64,000 nt of DNA from CAVXFB01 sp963760935 (GCA_963760935.1 CAVXFB010000008.1:1326680-1390679), one strand, 5' to 3'; positions 26,580-35,212 are shown, numbered from the stretch's first letter. Translations and numbers: made by a program. Notes: generated by a model not told the origin, from the sequence alone.

Positions 26580-27569
26580 ATGCATCGAAAGATCATGTCG
26601 GCTATTGGCGCAACAGCGATGGCCATCGGGTTTGTTGGAAATGCCCATGCGCTCGATATGCAACTCGTTCGGACCCTGGGTGGCAATGGCGGCAACGGAG
26701 ACTACCAATTTAGGAGCCCCTGGGCTATTGATGTGGACTCTTCGGGCAATGTCTTCGTCGTCGATAACGGAAACAACCGCGTTCAGGAGTACGACAAAGA
26801 CGGCACGTATCTACGCACCATCGGCGGCGGCTCGCTGTGGAATCCACAGGGTATTGACGTTGACCTGAATGGGAACGTATGGGTCGCTGACACCGGACAT
26901 AACGCGATCAAGAAGTTTAGCAGCACTGGATCATTGCTTGCCCAATTCGGCACGTTCGGCAGCGACAATGGTCAGTTGAATGGTCCTTACGACGTCCATG
27001 TCGACAGTTCCGGAAATTGTTGGGTCGTTGATTGGTGGAATGATCGCATCCAGAAATTCGACGACAAAGGAGCTTTTCTCGTTGCCGTTGGCTCACAGGG
27101 CAACGGAGATGGCCAATTCAGTTGGCTCCAGGGTCTTACAGGAGACTCGTCGGGCAATATTTGGGTGGCTGATGGTTCAAACAATCGATTACAAGAATTT
27201 GATGGTAACGGCAACTTCTTGACGAAATTCGGTTCGTACGGCAGCGCAGATGGAAAATTCCACAGACCCGCCGATGTCGCGATCGATGGAGATGGCAACC
27301 TTTGGGTCACTGAATACTGGAACCATCGTGTGCAGGAATTTGACAGCAACGGAAGTTATCTAGCACAGTTCGGTGCGGACGAACTCATCGGTCCAAAAGG
27401 CATCGCCATAAGTACGGCCGGAGACATCTGGGTCGCGGACCGTGAAAGCAACCGAGTGATCGAGTTCAGTTCCGTTCCCGAACCGTCGAGCATCGTCCTT
27501 CTGATCATATTTCTCGCTGGCTTGTTCGCCAAACGCGCATGGGGTTGGCGAAGATGTGGGGCGACATAG
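26580..27569 (+). CDS. NHL-repeat protein with PEP-CTERM sorting signal
   Basis: 329 residues from the ATG at 26580 (GAGGTGG 3 bases upstream; a GTG at 26568 is possible). A signal peptide (MSAIGATAMAIGFVGNAHA) precedes about six NHL blades, each of the form GNVWVADTGHNAIKKF or GNLWVTEYWNHRVQEF (about 45-295), which build a beta-propeller. The C-terminus is a PEP-CTERM: VPEPSS, a hydrophobic helix (IVLLIIFLAGLFA) and the basic tail KRAWGWRR. It should be processed by an exosortase and displayed at the cell surface or in extracellular material. AT-richer codon use than its neighbours hints at a different history. Confidence 0.85.
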   Translation: MHRKIMSAIGATAMAIGFVGNAHALDMQLVRTLGGNGGNGDYQFRSPWAIDVDSSGNVFVVDNGNNRVQEYDKDGTYLRTIGGGSLWNPQGIDVDLNGNVWVADTGHNAIKKFSSTGSLLAQFGTFGSDNGQLNGPYDVHVDSSGNCWVVDWWNDRIQKFDDKGAFLVAVGSQGNGDGQFSWLQGLTGDSSGNIWVADGSNNRLQEFDGNGNFLTKFGSYGSADGKFHRPADVAIDGDGNLWVTEYWNHRVQEFDSNGSYLAQFGADELIGPKGIAISTAGDIWVADRESNRVIEFSSVPEPSSIVLLIIFLAGLFAKRAWGWRRCGAT

Positions 27570-27649
27570 ACATCGACGCACGCGCCACACGTCCGGGGAC
27601 CGTTCGGCGCCGGAAATCTTCGGCACCCGTCAACGCGGTGCACACCGAG

Positions 27650-28129
27650 CTACAATTCGCAGACAGCCGAGGCGCCTGAGCCTTCGCCGATCTCGATCAG
27701 CACGCGCTCGGCGTTCCGCAGGCCCGGCAGCCTCGCTAGCAGCCGTTGGCCGATGTACTGTGCCAGCAGTTCCGTCGTGGTGTTGGCGATCGGCAGCAAT
27801 AGACAATCGTCGTCGGGAAAGCTCCAACGTCGATCGGCAAAACTGACCTCGACCTGGCCCCCGTCGGACGCAACGCGAATCGAAGGGTGTTCCGTCGGCA
27901 AAAGCATCCGATGATCCAACTCCGACGCGATGTTCTTCAATGCGCCTCGGAGGGCCAGGAAATCGACGACGTATTGGTTGTCGTCCAACGGACCAAAAAC
28001 TTCGGCGGCCACGCGATACGTGTGCCCATGCAGCCGTTCGCAGGCGCCGGCTTCAAGTGTAATGAAGTGGCTGGCCGAAAATATGAGGTCGTCGCTGGCA
28101 ATGCGGACGTGAAAGTGAGGCATGGGCAC
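27650..28129 (-). CDS. 6-pyruvoyl-tetrahydropterin synthase / QueD family
   Basis: 159 residues. Zinc ligands are visible as His in FSASHFI (about 21) and the HGH of RLHGHTYRV (about 34-36), with ELDHRMLL (about 69-76) and a C-terminal IEIGEGSG that supplies the catalytic Glu. The family makes 6-carboxy-tetrahydropterin for queuosine or 6-pyruvoyl-tetrahydropterin. The usual QueD zinc/catalytic Cys before the HGH block is present as C at about 30 (AGACERLHGH). No other que genes are nearby, so the branch cannot be fixed. Start is GTG at 28129 or ATG at 28123. It follows the hydrolase gene by 9 bp. Confidence 0.82.
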   Translation of the reverse strand: MPMPHFHVRIASDDLIFSASHFITLEAGACERLHGHTYRVAAEVFGPLDDNQYVVDFLALRGALKNIASELDHRMLLPTEHPSIRVASDGGQVEVSFADRRWSFPDDDCLLLPIANTTTELLAQYIGQRLLARLPGLRNAERVLIEIGEGSGASAVCEL

Positions 28130-28138
28130 GATAAACGG

Positions 28139-29032
28139 CTACGTCGTTGACGGGTGTTTTTGCAGAAACTGTTCAATAAGCGGTACGACTTGCTCCGGGG
28201 CGTCTTCCAGGAGGTAGTGGCTGGCGTCGGGAAGGCGATGGACTTCTGCCTGCGGAAAGAACCCCAAAAACCGTTCCAGGAACCAAGGCGAGAAACACCA
28301 GTCGCGCATACCCCATATCAAGCATACCGGGTGCTGGCGGAACTGGGCCAGCCCCTCCTCGATGGCGACAAGTGTCTGATAGCTTGGATGGCTCTCGTTC
28401 AAGGGGATATCCAGCACGAACCGGTAGACGGCGACTCGGTCTGCCCACGAGTCGTACGGCGCAGAGTAGCCCGCTTTCACGGCGGGCGTCATCCGCTCGG
28501 GTTTTGCAACGGTCATCCGCAGGGCCGCGCGAACAAAGAGATTCATGCCTTGCACGGCGACTTGCCCGAGGACGGGCAGGTGGCAAAGACGAATCGGCCA
28601 CGGGCAGTGTTCGGCCCGAAACGCGGCAGTGTTCATCAGTACGAATCGCGCAAAGCGTTCGGGGATCGCCACGGCCGCGCCCATGCCGATGCCGCCGCCC
28701 CAGTCGTGGGCCACCAACGTGATGTCGCGGAGGTCGAGCCTTTCGATAAACTCCCGCAGATCGGCGATCCGTTGCGCGAGCCGATATGAATACTCCGACG
28801 CCGGCGGTTTCTCTGACAGCCCGCAGCCGATGTGATCGATGGCAATGACCCGATAGCGATCTTTCAGCCCGCGCACCAGTTCCCGAAAAAAGAACGACCA
28901 CGTCGGATTCCCGTGGACCATCAGCAGCACGGGCCCCGAGCCTTCATCGATGTAGTGGCACCGATGTCCGCCGAGCATTACCTCGTGGGATTGAAAGGGA
29001 TACAGAGCATGCCAATCGGAGCTTACTGTCAT
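28139..29032 (-). CDS. alpha/beta hydrolase, haloalkane dehalogenase-like
   Basis: 297 residues. The oxyanion-hole motif VHGNPTWSFFFREL (about 39-52), IDHIGCGLSEKP, and a nucleophile elbow AHDWGGGIGM (about 108-117) with Asp as nucleophile instead of Ser, which is the mark of haloalkane dehalogenases and related enzymes. CLIWGMRDWCF and the late His in PDASHYLLED complete the triad. OleB beta-lactone decarboxylases share this signature, so dehalogenation is not assured. Cytoplasmic, no signal. It forms a tight pair (9-bp gap) with the pterin synthase family gene. Confidence 0.82.
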   Translation of the reverse strand: MTVSSDWHALYPFQSHEVMLGGHRCHYIDEGSGPVLLMVHGNPTWSFFFRELVRGLKDRYRVIAIDHIGCGLSEKPPASEYSYRLAQRIADLREFIERLDLRDITLVAHDWGGGIGMGAAVAIPERFARFVLMNTAAFRAEHCPWPIRLCHLPVLGQVAVQGMNLFVRAALRMTVAKPERMTPAVKAGYSAPYDSWADRVAVYRFVLDIPLNESHPSYQTLVAIEEGLAQFRQHPVCLIWGMRDWCFSPWFLERFLGFFPQAEVHRLPDASHYLLEDAPEQVVPLIEQFLQKHPSTT

Positions 29033-29068
29033 GATTCTCCCAACTATATCAGCAATGGTTGGGCGGGC

Positions 29069-29482
29069 CTAGTCAACATTGGCACGATAGATTTGCAGAA
29101 ATTCGGTCGGCGAGAGCACTTTGATGTGCCCTCTTGCGCGCGCGGGATAGTGACGCAAATTGCCGGTCACCAAGTATTCGGCCTCGGCTGCGGTCGCGAC
29201 CTCTAAGAACGGCTCGTCGCCGTGATCGGGCAAGCGGCTGGCCAAGGGAAGGCCGGCTACGGCGATACCACACGAGCGGACTTGTTCCAATAGCGCATCC
29301 ACGTGGTCCGTCCGAAACCCAAACGCCGGTCGCGCGAGCACCGCGCGGTATTCGGCAAGAATGCGTGCGTCAAAACATAAAGACACATTGCCCGACGCAA
29401 CCAAGCCAACGATCAGTCCCGGCGCGCCGTAGGGATTCAACAAGCCGGAGACCAAAACGTTGGTATCCAGCACGATCCTCAT
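29069..29482 (-). CDS. PIN-domain toxin (second TA pair)
   Basis: 137 residues. MRIVLDTNVLVSGLL (Asp at 6), RILAEYRAVLARP with the conserved Glu, and PDHGDEPFLEVATAA plus VTGNLRHYP give the PIN acid pattern of the same putative toxin family as 2230-2643. The two toxins differ clearly in sequence. It overlaps the antitoxin by 4 bp (ATGA). Confidence 0.83.
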   Translation of the reverse strand: MRIVLDTNVLVSGLLNPYGAPGLIVGLVASGNVSLCFDARILAEYRAVLARPAFGFRTDHVDALLEQVRSCGIAVAGLPLASRLPDHGDEPFLEVATAAEAEYLVTGNLRHYPARARGHIKVLSPTEFLQIYRANVD

Positions 29483-29766
29483 TTGGTGCGACCTTTACGA
29501 GCCGCTGTGATTTCAGCCGCAATAGCCGCTCGGCTCATCCGATGCCGTTTTGCAGCGACCGATTGGCCTTGCATGGCGCTAACGGCGCCAACAGCCCTGG
29601 CACGCCGCAAGGCCGCGAGCGAGTCTTCTAATCCTTCTGGTGATACCGCGGAGAGAATTGCCACCGGCCGCCCGTTTGAAGTGACCACGACGTCTGACTC
29701 GGCAGCGAGCCGGTGCAGCACCTCAGCCGAACGGCTGCGTAGCTCTCGTACGGTTACGAAACGCAT
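29479..29766 (-). CDS. Phd/YefM-type antitoxin
   Basis: 95 residues from the ATG at 29766. The N-terminal MRFVTVRELRSRSAEVLHRL and VVVTSNGRPVAILSAV (about 25-41) is the Phd/YefM DNA-binding fold. The C-terminal tail is basic and probably wraps the PIN toxin. A good promoter (TTGACT-17-TACAAT) with a palindromic site over the -10 box lies directly upstream, as expected for autoregulation. Confidence 0.8.
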   Translation of the reverse strand: MRFVTVRELRSRSAEVLHRLAAESDVVVTSNGRPVAILSAVSPEGLEDSLAALRRARAVGAVSAMQGQSVAAKRHRMSRAAIAAEITAARKGRTK

Positions 29767-29790
29767 AAGAGCTGCTCCAAGACTTGTGTA

Positions 29791-29823
29791 TACAATTGTA
29801 GTACCGATTGTGTGCACAGTCAA
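29791..29823 (-). promoter_or_regulatory. TA promoter with palindromic operator over the -10 box
   Basis: On the minus strand TTGACT (29818-29823), 17 bp, TACAAT (29795-29800). The -10 lies in the perfect palindrome TACAATTGTA (29791-29800). The promoter overlaps the last codon of the upstream HD gene, so the TA operon has its own start inside the end of that gene. Confidence 0.6.
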
Positions 29824-31144
29824 TCCGTCTGTGCGATAGCCTGTCCAAGCAACTCGGGCAGGTTCTTCATCCCCCGCAGTCCTGCCACAACGCGCGGGTG
29901 GGCAAAAATCCGCACGCGTTTTACATAGTCGTCGAATTGCTCGGTAGCCAGTGTGCGAATCACGGGCGAAACCTCGCCCAAGGGGCGGTAGCGATTCTCC
30001 TTGACGCAGTGGATGTCGACGTCGAACTGCACCTCACGCGTGACCGGTGGCGCATCGAAGAGGATTTCGTGCGGAGCCACTACGCGACCAACGGCCGAGC
30101 TGGCCAAGGCGGCAAAGCGCTCAGCACAGGCCGCCAGCCAAAGATAGGGCCGCCGGGCCAGCCGCTGGTAAAGTTCGCCTTGTTCCAGGAAGCTGTATTG
30201 CGCCAACCGCTTATAGAGCCGCCGTGTAGGACCGAACAGTCCGTCTAAGAGTTCGCCCGCTGGCCCGCCGCCGGCCGCCTGCTGGAGCTCATCGATCATT
30301 TCGTGTTCGGACATGCGGAATAGGGCATCGAGGTCGAGCGACCCGTGCAACAGATAGAATGCCCGCTGCAGCATGGCCGTCGCCGAGCGAACACCGTGGT
30401 GCCAATAGACCTCGCTAAACATGACATAGCGCGCAAAGACCATCAATTCCGCGGCCGTCTTGCCCTTGTCGGTGATTGCCAACCCGTCACCCTTCTCGTT
30501 CAGGCACAGGCTGCCCAGCAGACGCTGCTGATCGAAGTGCCGGCCGTAGGGAACGCCGGCGTGCAGGCTGTCGCGGTGCAGATAGTCCATCTTGTCGATG
30601 TCGATCGGTCCGGAGAGCATGCTGCGGAGGATCTTGGCCGTTTGGTCGTGCGGCTTCTCGCTCAATAGGGCAACGATGTCGCGGGGATTGATGTTCCAAT
30701 CGTGGCGGAGCACGTCGGCAATCTCGCCTTCCAGCAGAAAACTGTTGGCAAACAGTTCGTGGCTCGGCACGCTCGGCAGGCGAATATCTTCGATCGGATG
30801 GCAGAACGGCCAATGACCCAGATCATGCAGAAGGGCCGCGGCAACAAACACCTCGGCATCTTCCGGCGCACGACTCGGGCAAAACGTTCATCGTGGGCCA
30901 ACTGCTGGAGATACAGCAGGGCCAGGCGGTACACGCCCAGACAGTGCTCGAACCGCGTATGGATCGCGGCCGGGTACACCAGCGACACCAGCCCAAGCTG
31001 GCTGATTCGCGCCAGACGGCGGAAGTCGGCCGAATCGATCAACGCCCGGACACGGGGCGTCAACGGAACGTCGGTCTCGGGTGGAATCCGCAGCAGGCCG
31101 CGGCGGGTGTCGAGGGCAACGACTTCTGGAATGTCGGAAATCAT
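29820..31144 (-). CDS. HD-domain phosphohydrolase (SAMHD1-like group), frame-broken at about 30868
   Basis: ATG at 31144, overlapping the upstream gene by ATGA. The N-terminal part has TPRVRALIDSADFRRLARISQ and PAAIHTRFEHCLGVYRLA (first metal His). The continuation in another frame has AALLHDLGHWPFCHPIED (HD pair), DIDKMDYLHRDSLHAG (second Asp region) and YWHHGVRSATAMLQRA. These are the marks of dNTPase/SAMHD1-type HD proteins (COG1078). One base added at the GCGC 30866-30869 restores a 441-residue protein. It probably hydrolyses a phosphorylated nucleotide; the substrate is unknown. Coupled to a zinc-ribbon membrane protein. Confidence 0.82.
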
Positions 31145-31833
31145 GGACGAGTTACGTTCCAAATCCATCCGAGCCCCACTATCCAACGCAGAACGACCGT
31201 CACGATGAGGTAGAAGGAGTAATGAAACACCGCGTCGCCATAGTCGAGATCGAGCGTGGCCAAGGCGAACAGGCCGCCGGCAATGGCAAACGGCGGTGCG
31301 ATGAAGAGCCAGTTCCACAACTCGCCAGTGACGATACCGCGCGACTGTAGCAGCACAAACGCCCGCCACAACGCCGCGTAGGCCAAAGCGCATAGGGCCG
31401 AGCGGATATAAAGCTCCTTGCCTCGGTAGGGCTCCAACTCTTGATCGCGGAGGACGGCATAGGCGGCGGCGACCAATGGCGGCGAAATGATCAACAGCGC
31501 GATCGTCGTGGCGATCATGCTGCTGCTGAAAAGCTCGGTTATCCGGCCAACCCAAGCGACAGCCAGCACGACCACGACCGCGGCCACAATCAGCGCCACG
31601 GCAACTGGCTTGGCTTTGGTCGCCGCGAACGACTCGGGCTTGATCACCAGCTTGCCCGTAATGCTGCGGCCGCCACCGGCGAACTCCTCCGGAGCGTGAA
31701 CCTTCACCTCTTGCGACTTTTCGGGAATCTTGAGAGTCCGCTTGCAATTCGGACACGGGCCCGATTTACCGGCGAACTTCTCGTTCACATTGAAGCTCTT
31801 CCGGCATCCTGGGCAAACGACAATGATCGACAT
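31141..31833 (-). CDS. zinc-ribbon multi-pass membrane protein
   Basis: 230 residues from the ATG at 31833. The N-terminal zinc ribbon is VCPGCRKSF...GPCPNCKRTL (four Cys, about 6-32). Four to five hydrophobic helices follow (for example VAVALIVAAVVVVLAVAWVG, MIATTIALLIISPPLVAAAY). It overlaps the HD gene start by ATGA. No known transporter motif. The zinc ribbon resembles that of the GYF protein at 15778-16527, a type often fused to membrane proteins in planctomycetes. Function unknown; likely a membrane partner or anchor linked to the HD enzyme. Confidence 0.7.
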   Translation of the reverse strand: MSIIVVCPGCRKSFNVNEKFAGKSGPCPNCKRTLKIPEKSQEVKVHAPEEFAGGGRSITGKLVIKPESFAATKAKPVAVALIVAAVVVVLAVAWVGRITELFSSSMIATTIALLIISPPLVAAAYAVLRDQELEPYRGKELYIRSALCALAYAALWRAFVLLQSRGIVTGELWNWLFIAPPFAIAGGLFALATLDLDYGDAVFHYSFYLIVTVVLRWIVGLGWIWNVTRP

Positions 31834-31885
31834 GCTGTGGCTCGGCAATCAATCCAACAGGGTTTCGTGAGACCGGGAGGGTCGT

Positions 31886-32377
31886 CTATATATCTTCTTG
31901 CAAATCCGCCTCGGTGATCATCGAAAATCCCTTGGCGACGAGCGTTTCTTGAGCGATTTCAATGTTGTCGACCATCAGGGCGACCGACGGCAAACCGCGC
32001 GGCCGCACCAAAAGCGGATAGGCCTGCACGATATTGACTTCTGCCTGCAACAAGGCCGTGCAGATGTCCAGAAGGGCTTGGCGTCCCTCGGGCAGTTCCA
32101 CGCCAATCAAATCGCTTTCGACGATCGCCAACCCGGCCCGCTCCAAAATCTCGCGACCCTGCTCGGGGTGGCTTAGTAGGAACCGGACGAAAGCGCACTC
32201 CGCATTTTCGGAGATCGATAGGGCGACGATCCGCACGCGGCTTCCCTCGAAGCGGCGGATGACCTCCAGCAGTCGGCCTACCTTATTCTCCAAAAAAACC
32301 GTAAACTGCCGGATGGCCGGATAATTCCGGCCCCGCATGGTTCCAAAATCGGTGCCGGTCGCAGCGCCATAGCTCAT
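31886..32377 (-). CDS. ACT-domain protein
   Basis: 163 residues (or 150 if ATG at 32338 is used). Two ACT-like units are visible: RQFTVFLENKVGRLLEVIRRFEGSRVRIVALSI (about 23-55), and a second from about 88 (RQALLDICTALLQAEVNIVQAYPLL). ACT domains bind amino acids and regulate metabolism. A stand-alone double-ACT protein of this kind is widespread in planctomycetes; the ligand is unknown. Confidence 0.72.
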   Translation of the reverse strand: MSYGAATGTDFGTMRGRNYPAIRQFTVFLENKVGRLLEVIRRFEGSRVRIVALSISENAECAFVRFLLSHPEQGREILERAGLAIVESDLIGVELPEGRQALLDICTALLQAEVNIVQAYPLLVRPRGLPSVALMVDNIEIAQETLVAKGFSMITEADLQEDI

Positions 32378-32462
32378 CGGTCGGTCCCTGGAGGAATAGT
32401 GACTCCGTCACTATACTACCGGGAAAGACGCTTGAGAAGAGTCCCAAAGTAGCCGCAAAGTA

Positions 32463-32560
32463 GCAGGCACGCTCCGCGTGCCGTAGCCTGACCCCGTCAT
32501 CCTGAGCGCAGCGAAGGATCTCCGACCTCACAGGGATACGAGATGCTTCGCTGCGCTCAG
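32463..32560. repeat. dispersed intergenic repeats
   Basis: GCAGGCACGCTCCGCGTGCCG (compare 10259-10280) is followed by TCCTGAGCGCAGCGAAGGATC and, 35 bases on, CTTCGCTGCGCTCAGCATGAC, an inverted pair. The same CTTCGCTGCGCT text recurs at 43013-43024 and 46883-46895. These are typical dispersed repeats filling the 209 bp before the thioesterase gene. Confidence 0.55.
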
Positions 32561-32586
32561 CATGACCTTGCACGACCCACAATTCC

Positions 32587-32988
32587 ATGCTCAAACAACA
32601 TGAAATCGAGCTTCGGGTGCGATACCAGGAAACCGACCCCATGGGATTCTTGCACCACGCCAATTACTTCGCCTACTTCGAGATTGGCCGCACCGAGCTC
32701 TTGCGGGCCGCCGGCGGCAACTATCGCCAGATGGAGGCTGACGGGCTGCTGGTCGTAGTCGTCAAGGCCCAATGCAGTTTTCGCCGCCCTGCCCGCTATG
32801 ACGACGTGCTGCGGCTGCGAACCACCATCACGCGTGTGACCCGAGCGAAGATCGAGCATCAGTACGAACTATTCCGCGACGGCGAGTCGCTGGCAGTCGG
32901 CCACGTCACGCTGGCCGTGTTGGATCGCGAGGGTCGCGTCCAGGTGGTGCCAGAATGGATGGGGACAGGCGAGGAAAGCAGCGAATAG
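32587..32988 (+). CDS. acyl-CoA thioesterase, 4HBT/YbgC family
   Basis: 133 residues. Hotdog-fold signature RVRYQETDPMGFLHHANYFAYFEIGRTEL (about 10-38): the catalytic Asp in ETDPMG, with HHANYF and the FEIGRTELL helix. It ends LAVLDREGRV. These enzymes cleave acyl-CoA thioesters; YbgC relatives act near the Tol-Pal system, but no tol genes are visible here. Single gene. Confidence 0.85.
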   Translation: MLKQHEIELRVRYQETDPMGFLHHANYFAYFEIGRTELLRAAGGNYRQMEADGLLVVVVKAQCSFRRPARYDDVLRLRTTITRVTRAKIEHQYELFRDGESLAVGHVTLAVLDREGRVQVVPEWMGTGEESSE

Positions 32989-33047
32989 AAAGAGTCACGC
33001 TTTGCAGACGCTGGCGCCGTGGAACAATAGGTCCAGGAATCTTTGAT

Positions 33048-33272
33048 TCAGCCGCTCGCCAGTAGTGCTTTTTGGGCTGATTCCGGCAACTCGATCGGTG
33101 CGAACATGGAGGTCGGATAGAGATAGCCATCAGCCTCGGATTGATCCTCGTCCAGGATGCGGAGCATGTCGTGCGTTTCCGCCTCCGAATCGGGCACTCT
33201 GCGATAGACTTTGCCCAAGATCAGACTGGCCGGATTACTACGGTTGTCAATGCAGATCACGAAAGTGCTCAT
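33048..33272 (-). CDS. small conserved-type protein, second gene of an overlapping pair
   Basis: 74 residues (MSTFVICIDNRSNPASLILGKVY...). Contains a beta-rich start, then an acidic stretch (DSEAETHDMLRILDEDQSEADG) and LYPTSMFAPIELPE. Its start overlaps the upstream small gene by 4 bp. No known domain recognised. The pair layout (two short overlapping genes) resembles toxin-antitoxin modules, but neither protein has a recognised toxin fold. Confidence 0.6.
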   Translation of the reverse strand: MSTFVICIDNRSNPASLILGKVYRRVPDSEAETHDMLRILDEDQSEADGYLYPTSMFAPIELPESAQKALLASG

Positions 33273-33505
33273 CGAATTACCCTCTTGATCTTGAAATCCT
33301 TGCGGCCAATGCCATGCGCTTCAAACCAATGTATTTCCGCATCGCAGACCGTGCCGTCGGCCAATCGCACCACCGTTGTGCCTTTCATCTTTTGCCAACG
33401 TCCCTTCCTGTAGACTCGCTCCAGGTAGCGTCGGATGTGCACTCCTTGCCCCGCCGCGATCGTTTCGGCGTTTTGGATTTCGCCGAGCAATTCAAACGCC
33501 GCCAT
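33269..33505 (-). CDS. small conserved-type protein, first gene of an overlapping pair
   Basis: 78 residues from the ATG at 33505. LLGEIQNAETIAAGQGVHIRRYLERVYRKGRWQKMKG is rich in basic residues; VRLADGTVCDAEIHWFEAHGIGRKDFKIKRV forms the C-terminal half. Not assigned to a named family. Translationally coupled (ATGA) to the following gene. Confidence 0.6.
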   Translation of the reverse strand: MAAFELLGEIQNAETIAAGQGVHIRRYLERVYRKGRWQKMKGTTVVRLADGTVCDAEIHWFEAHGIGRKDFKIKRVIR

Positions 33506-33601
33506 GTATTTGCGCCGCGCATGACACAGTATACGCGGGTGGTTGCTTACCCTCAAGAAAAATCTCTGCCTCGTGCCGCTGTTGCCATGGTTATTCGGTC
33601 C

Positions 33602-34906
33602 TCAATCCAACGCGTGCACAGCGCGTGCCGCCGCGAGTGCCTCCTGCGCGGCAGCGATGGTCGATTCGATATCGCTTTCCGTATGTGCAACCGAGACAAA
33701 CAGCGCCTCGTACTGGCTGCAGGGCATGTAGATGCCGCGTTCGATCATGCCCCAAAAATAGCAGGCGTAGCGATCGGTGTCGCATGCCGAAGCAATGTCC
33801 CAATCGATAACTTGTTGTCGGTTGAAGAAGAGAGTCATCATCGAGCCGCACCGTGCGAGCTGGCAAGCGACGCCTGCCGCCGCTGCCGCACCTTCCAACG
33901 CAACCGCCAAGCGTGCAGAGCGCCGCTCCAACTGCGGATACGGATTCGTATCGCGAAGCGTCTTGAGCGTGGCAATACCGGCCGACGTGGCCAGGGGATT
34001 GCCGCTGAGCGTGCCGGCCTGAAAGACCTTACCCGCCGGCAGCACATGGTTCATGATGTCGGCGCGGCCGCCGTACGCTCCGACCGGCAGACCGCCGCCG
34101 ATTATTTTGCCCAACGTGGTTAAATCGGGCCGATCGTCGAACAACGTCTGCGCTCCGCCATAGGCCACGCGGAAGCCGCTCATTACCTCATCGTAGATCA
34201 GCAGGCCGCCGTGCTTGTGCGTCATATCCCGCAACGTCTTGCGGAACTCGGCCGTCGAACTCACGCAGCCCATATTGCCCACGACCGGCTCGACGATCAC
34301 AGCAGCAATCGTGCCGCCATGCTTGGCAAACGCTTGCTCGACGGCTTGCGAATCGTTGTAGCGGACTACGAGCGTATCGCCCGCGGCGCCGGCGGTGACG
34401 CCCGGCGAGTTCGGCGCGCCCAGCGTGGCGGCGGAGCTGCCGGCCGCGACCAACAGACTATCGACGTGGCCATGATAGTTGCCGGCGAACTTGACGATCA
34501 TCTGCCGGCCAGTGTATCCGCGAGCCAAGCGGATGGCACTCATCGTGGCTTCGGTGCCCGAGTTAACTAGCCGCACCTTTTCGACCGACGGCAACGCTTG
34601 AATGATCAGCTCGGCCAGTTCGTTTTCGGCTAAGGTCGGCGCGCCAAAACTGGTGCCCCGCCGTAAGGCGTCGTCGATGGCCGCGACTACCGCCGGATGG
34701 CCGTGGCCGAGAATCATCGGGCCCCACGACCCGATGTAATCGATATAGCGATTGCCATCGAGGTCGAAGAGGTATGCACCTTCGGCGCGATCGAAAAAGA
34801 TCGGCTCGCCGCCGACCCCGCCAAACGCCCGGGCCGGGCTATTGACCCCGCCAGGCATCAGCTCTTTCGCTCGGGCAAACGCTAGCCGACTCTTTTCGCG
34901 TGACAT
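33602..34906 (-). CDS. hemL: glutamate-1-semialdehyde 2,1-aminomutase
   Basis: 434 residues from the ATG at 34906 (MSREKSRLAFARAKELMPGG). PLP enzyme of the C5 pathway that makes 5-aminolevulinate for heme. Motifs: NSGTEATMSAIRLARGYTGR (about 121-140), YHGHVDSLL, LIYDEVMSGFRVAYGG (about 240-255, Asp binds the PLP ring N), TLGKIIGGGLPVGAYGG with the Schiff-base Lys (about 268-284), and TLSGNPLA. An in-frame extension upstream to 34987 reads through a palindromic repeat and is rejected. No other hem gene is near. Confidence 0.94.
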   Translation of the reverse strand: MSREKSRLAFARAKELMPGGVNSPARAFGGVGGEPIFFDRAEGAYLFDLDGNRYIDYIGSWGPMILGHGHPAVVAAIDDALRRGTSFGAPTLAENELAELIIQALPSVEKVRLVNSGTEATMSAIRLARGYTGRQMIVKFAGNYHGHVDSLLVAAGSSAATLGAPNSPGVTAGAAGDTLVVRYNDSQAVEQAFAKHGGTIAAVIVEPVVGNMGCVSSTAEFRKTLRDMTHKHGGLLIYDEVMSGFRVAYGGAQTLFDDRPDLTTLGKIIGGGLPVGAYGGRADIMNHVLPAGKVFQAGTLSGNPLATSAGIATLKTLRDTNPYPQLERRSARLAVALEGAAAAAGVACQLARCGSMMTLFFNRQQVIDWDIASACDTDRYACYFWGMIERGIYMPCSQYEALFVSVAHTESDIESTIAAAQEALAAARAVHALD

Positions 34907-35212
34907 GGCTTCTCCCCACATGAGAAAAAGGAGAAAAAGGGGGACAGTCCCCATTTGCCGGAACGGCCCCGGGGGTGCTTCGCACAAATGGGGACTGTCC
35001 CCCTTTTTCTACCGCGCGGCAGAGCAGGTAGTCTGCGTGGTTGGCGGCGTTTTGTCAACGCCAGTCTTGACACTCGCGCGCCGCTTTGCCATATTGTCCG
35101 GCATCCGGCGGCCAGTGGTCGACGTAGTAACAGTATGCCTTTATCGCCGCGGACTCCAAGCTGGACAAGACGGAGCGGCCGGCCATACGTGCCCCGATTT
35201 CACGACAAGATC
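34907..35212. other. divergent intergenic region with a large palindrome
   Basis: Separates hemL (minus) and the DUF1573 gene (plus). Contains the 26-bp-armed palindrome at 34932-35010 next to hemL. From 35011 to 35212 no gene or clear promoter is seen. Confidence 0.5.
34932..35010. repeat. REP-like palindrome, 26-bp perfect arms
   Basis: Arms at 34932-34957 and 34985-35010 are perfect complements (core AAGGGGGACAGTCCCC, itself holding the palindrome GGGGACAGTCCCC), around a 27-base GC-rich loop. It lies 26 bp upstream of the hemL start and could fold in the hemL leader. It shares architecture with the tsaD insert at 3949-4027. Confidence 0.85.

Noticed and set aside
34907..34987. N-terminal extension of HemL
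   Set aside because: The extra residues are a translation of the palindromic repeat arm; the HemL family begins at the ATG at 34906.
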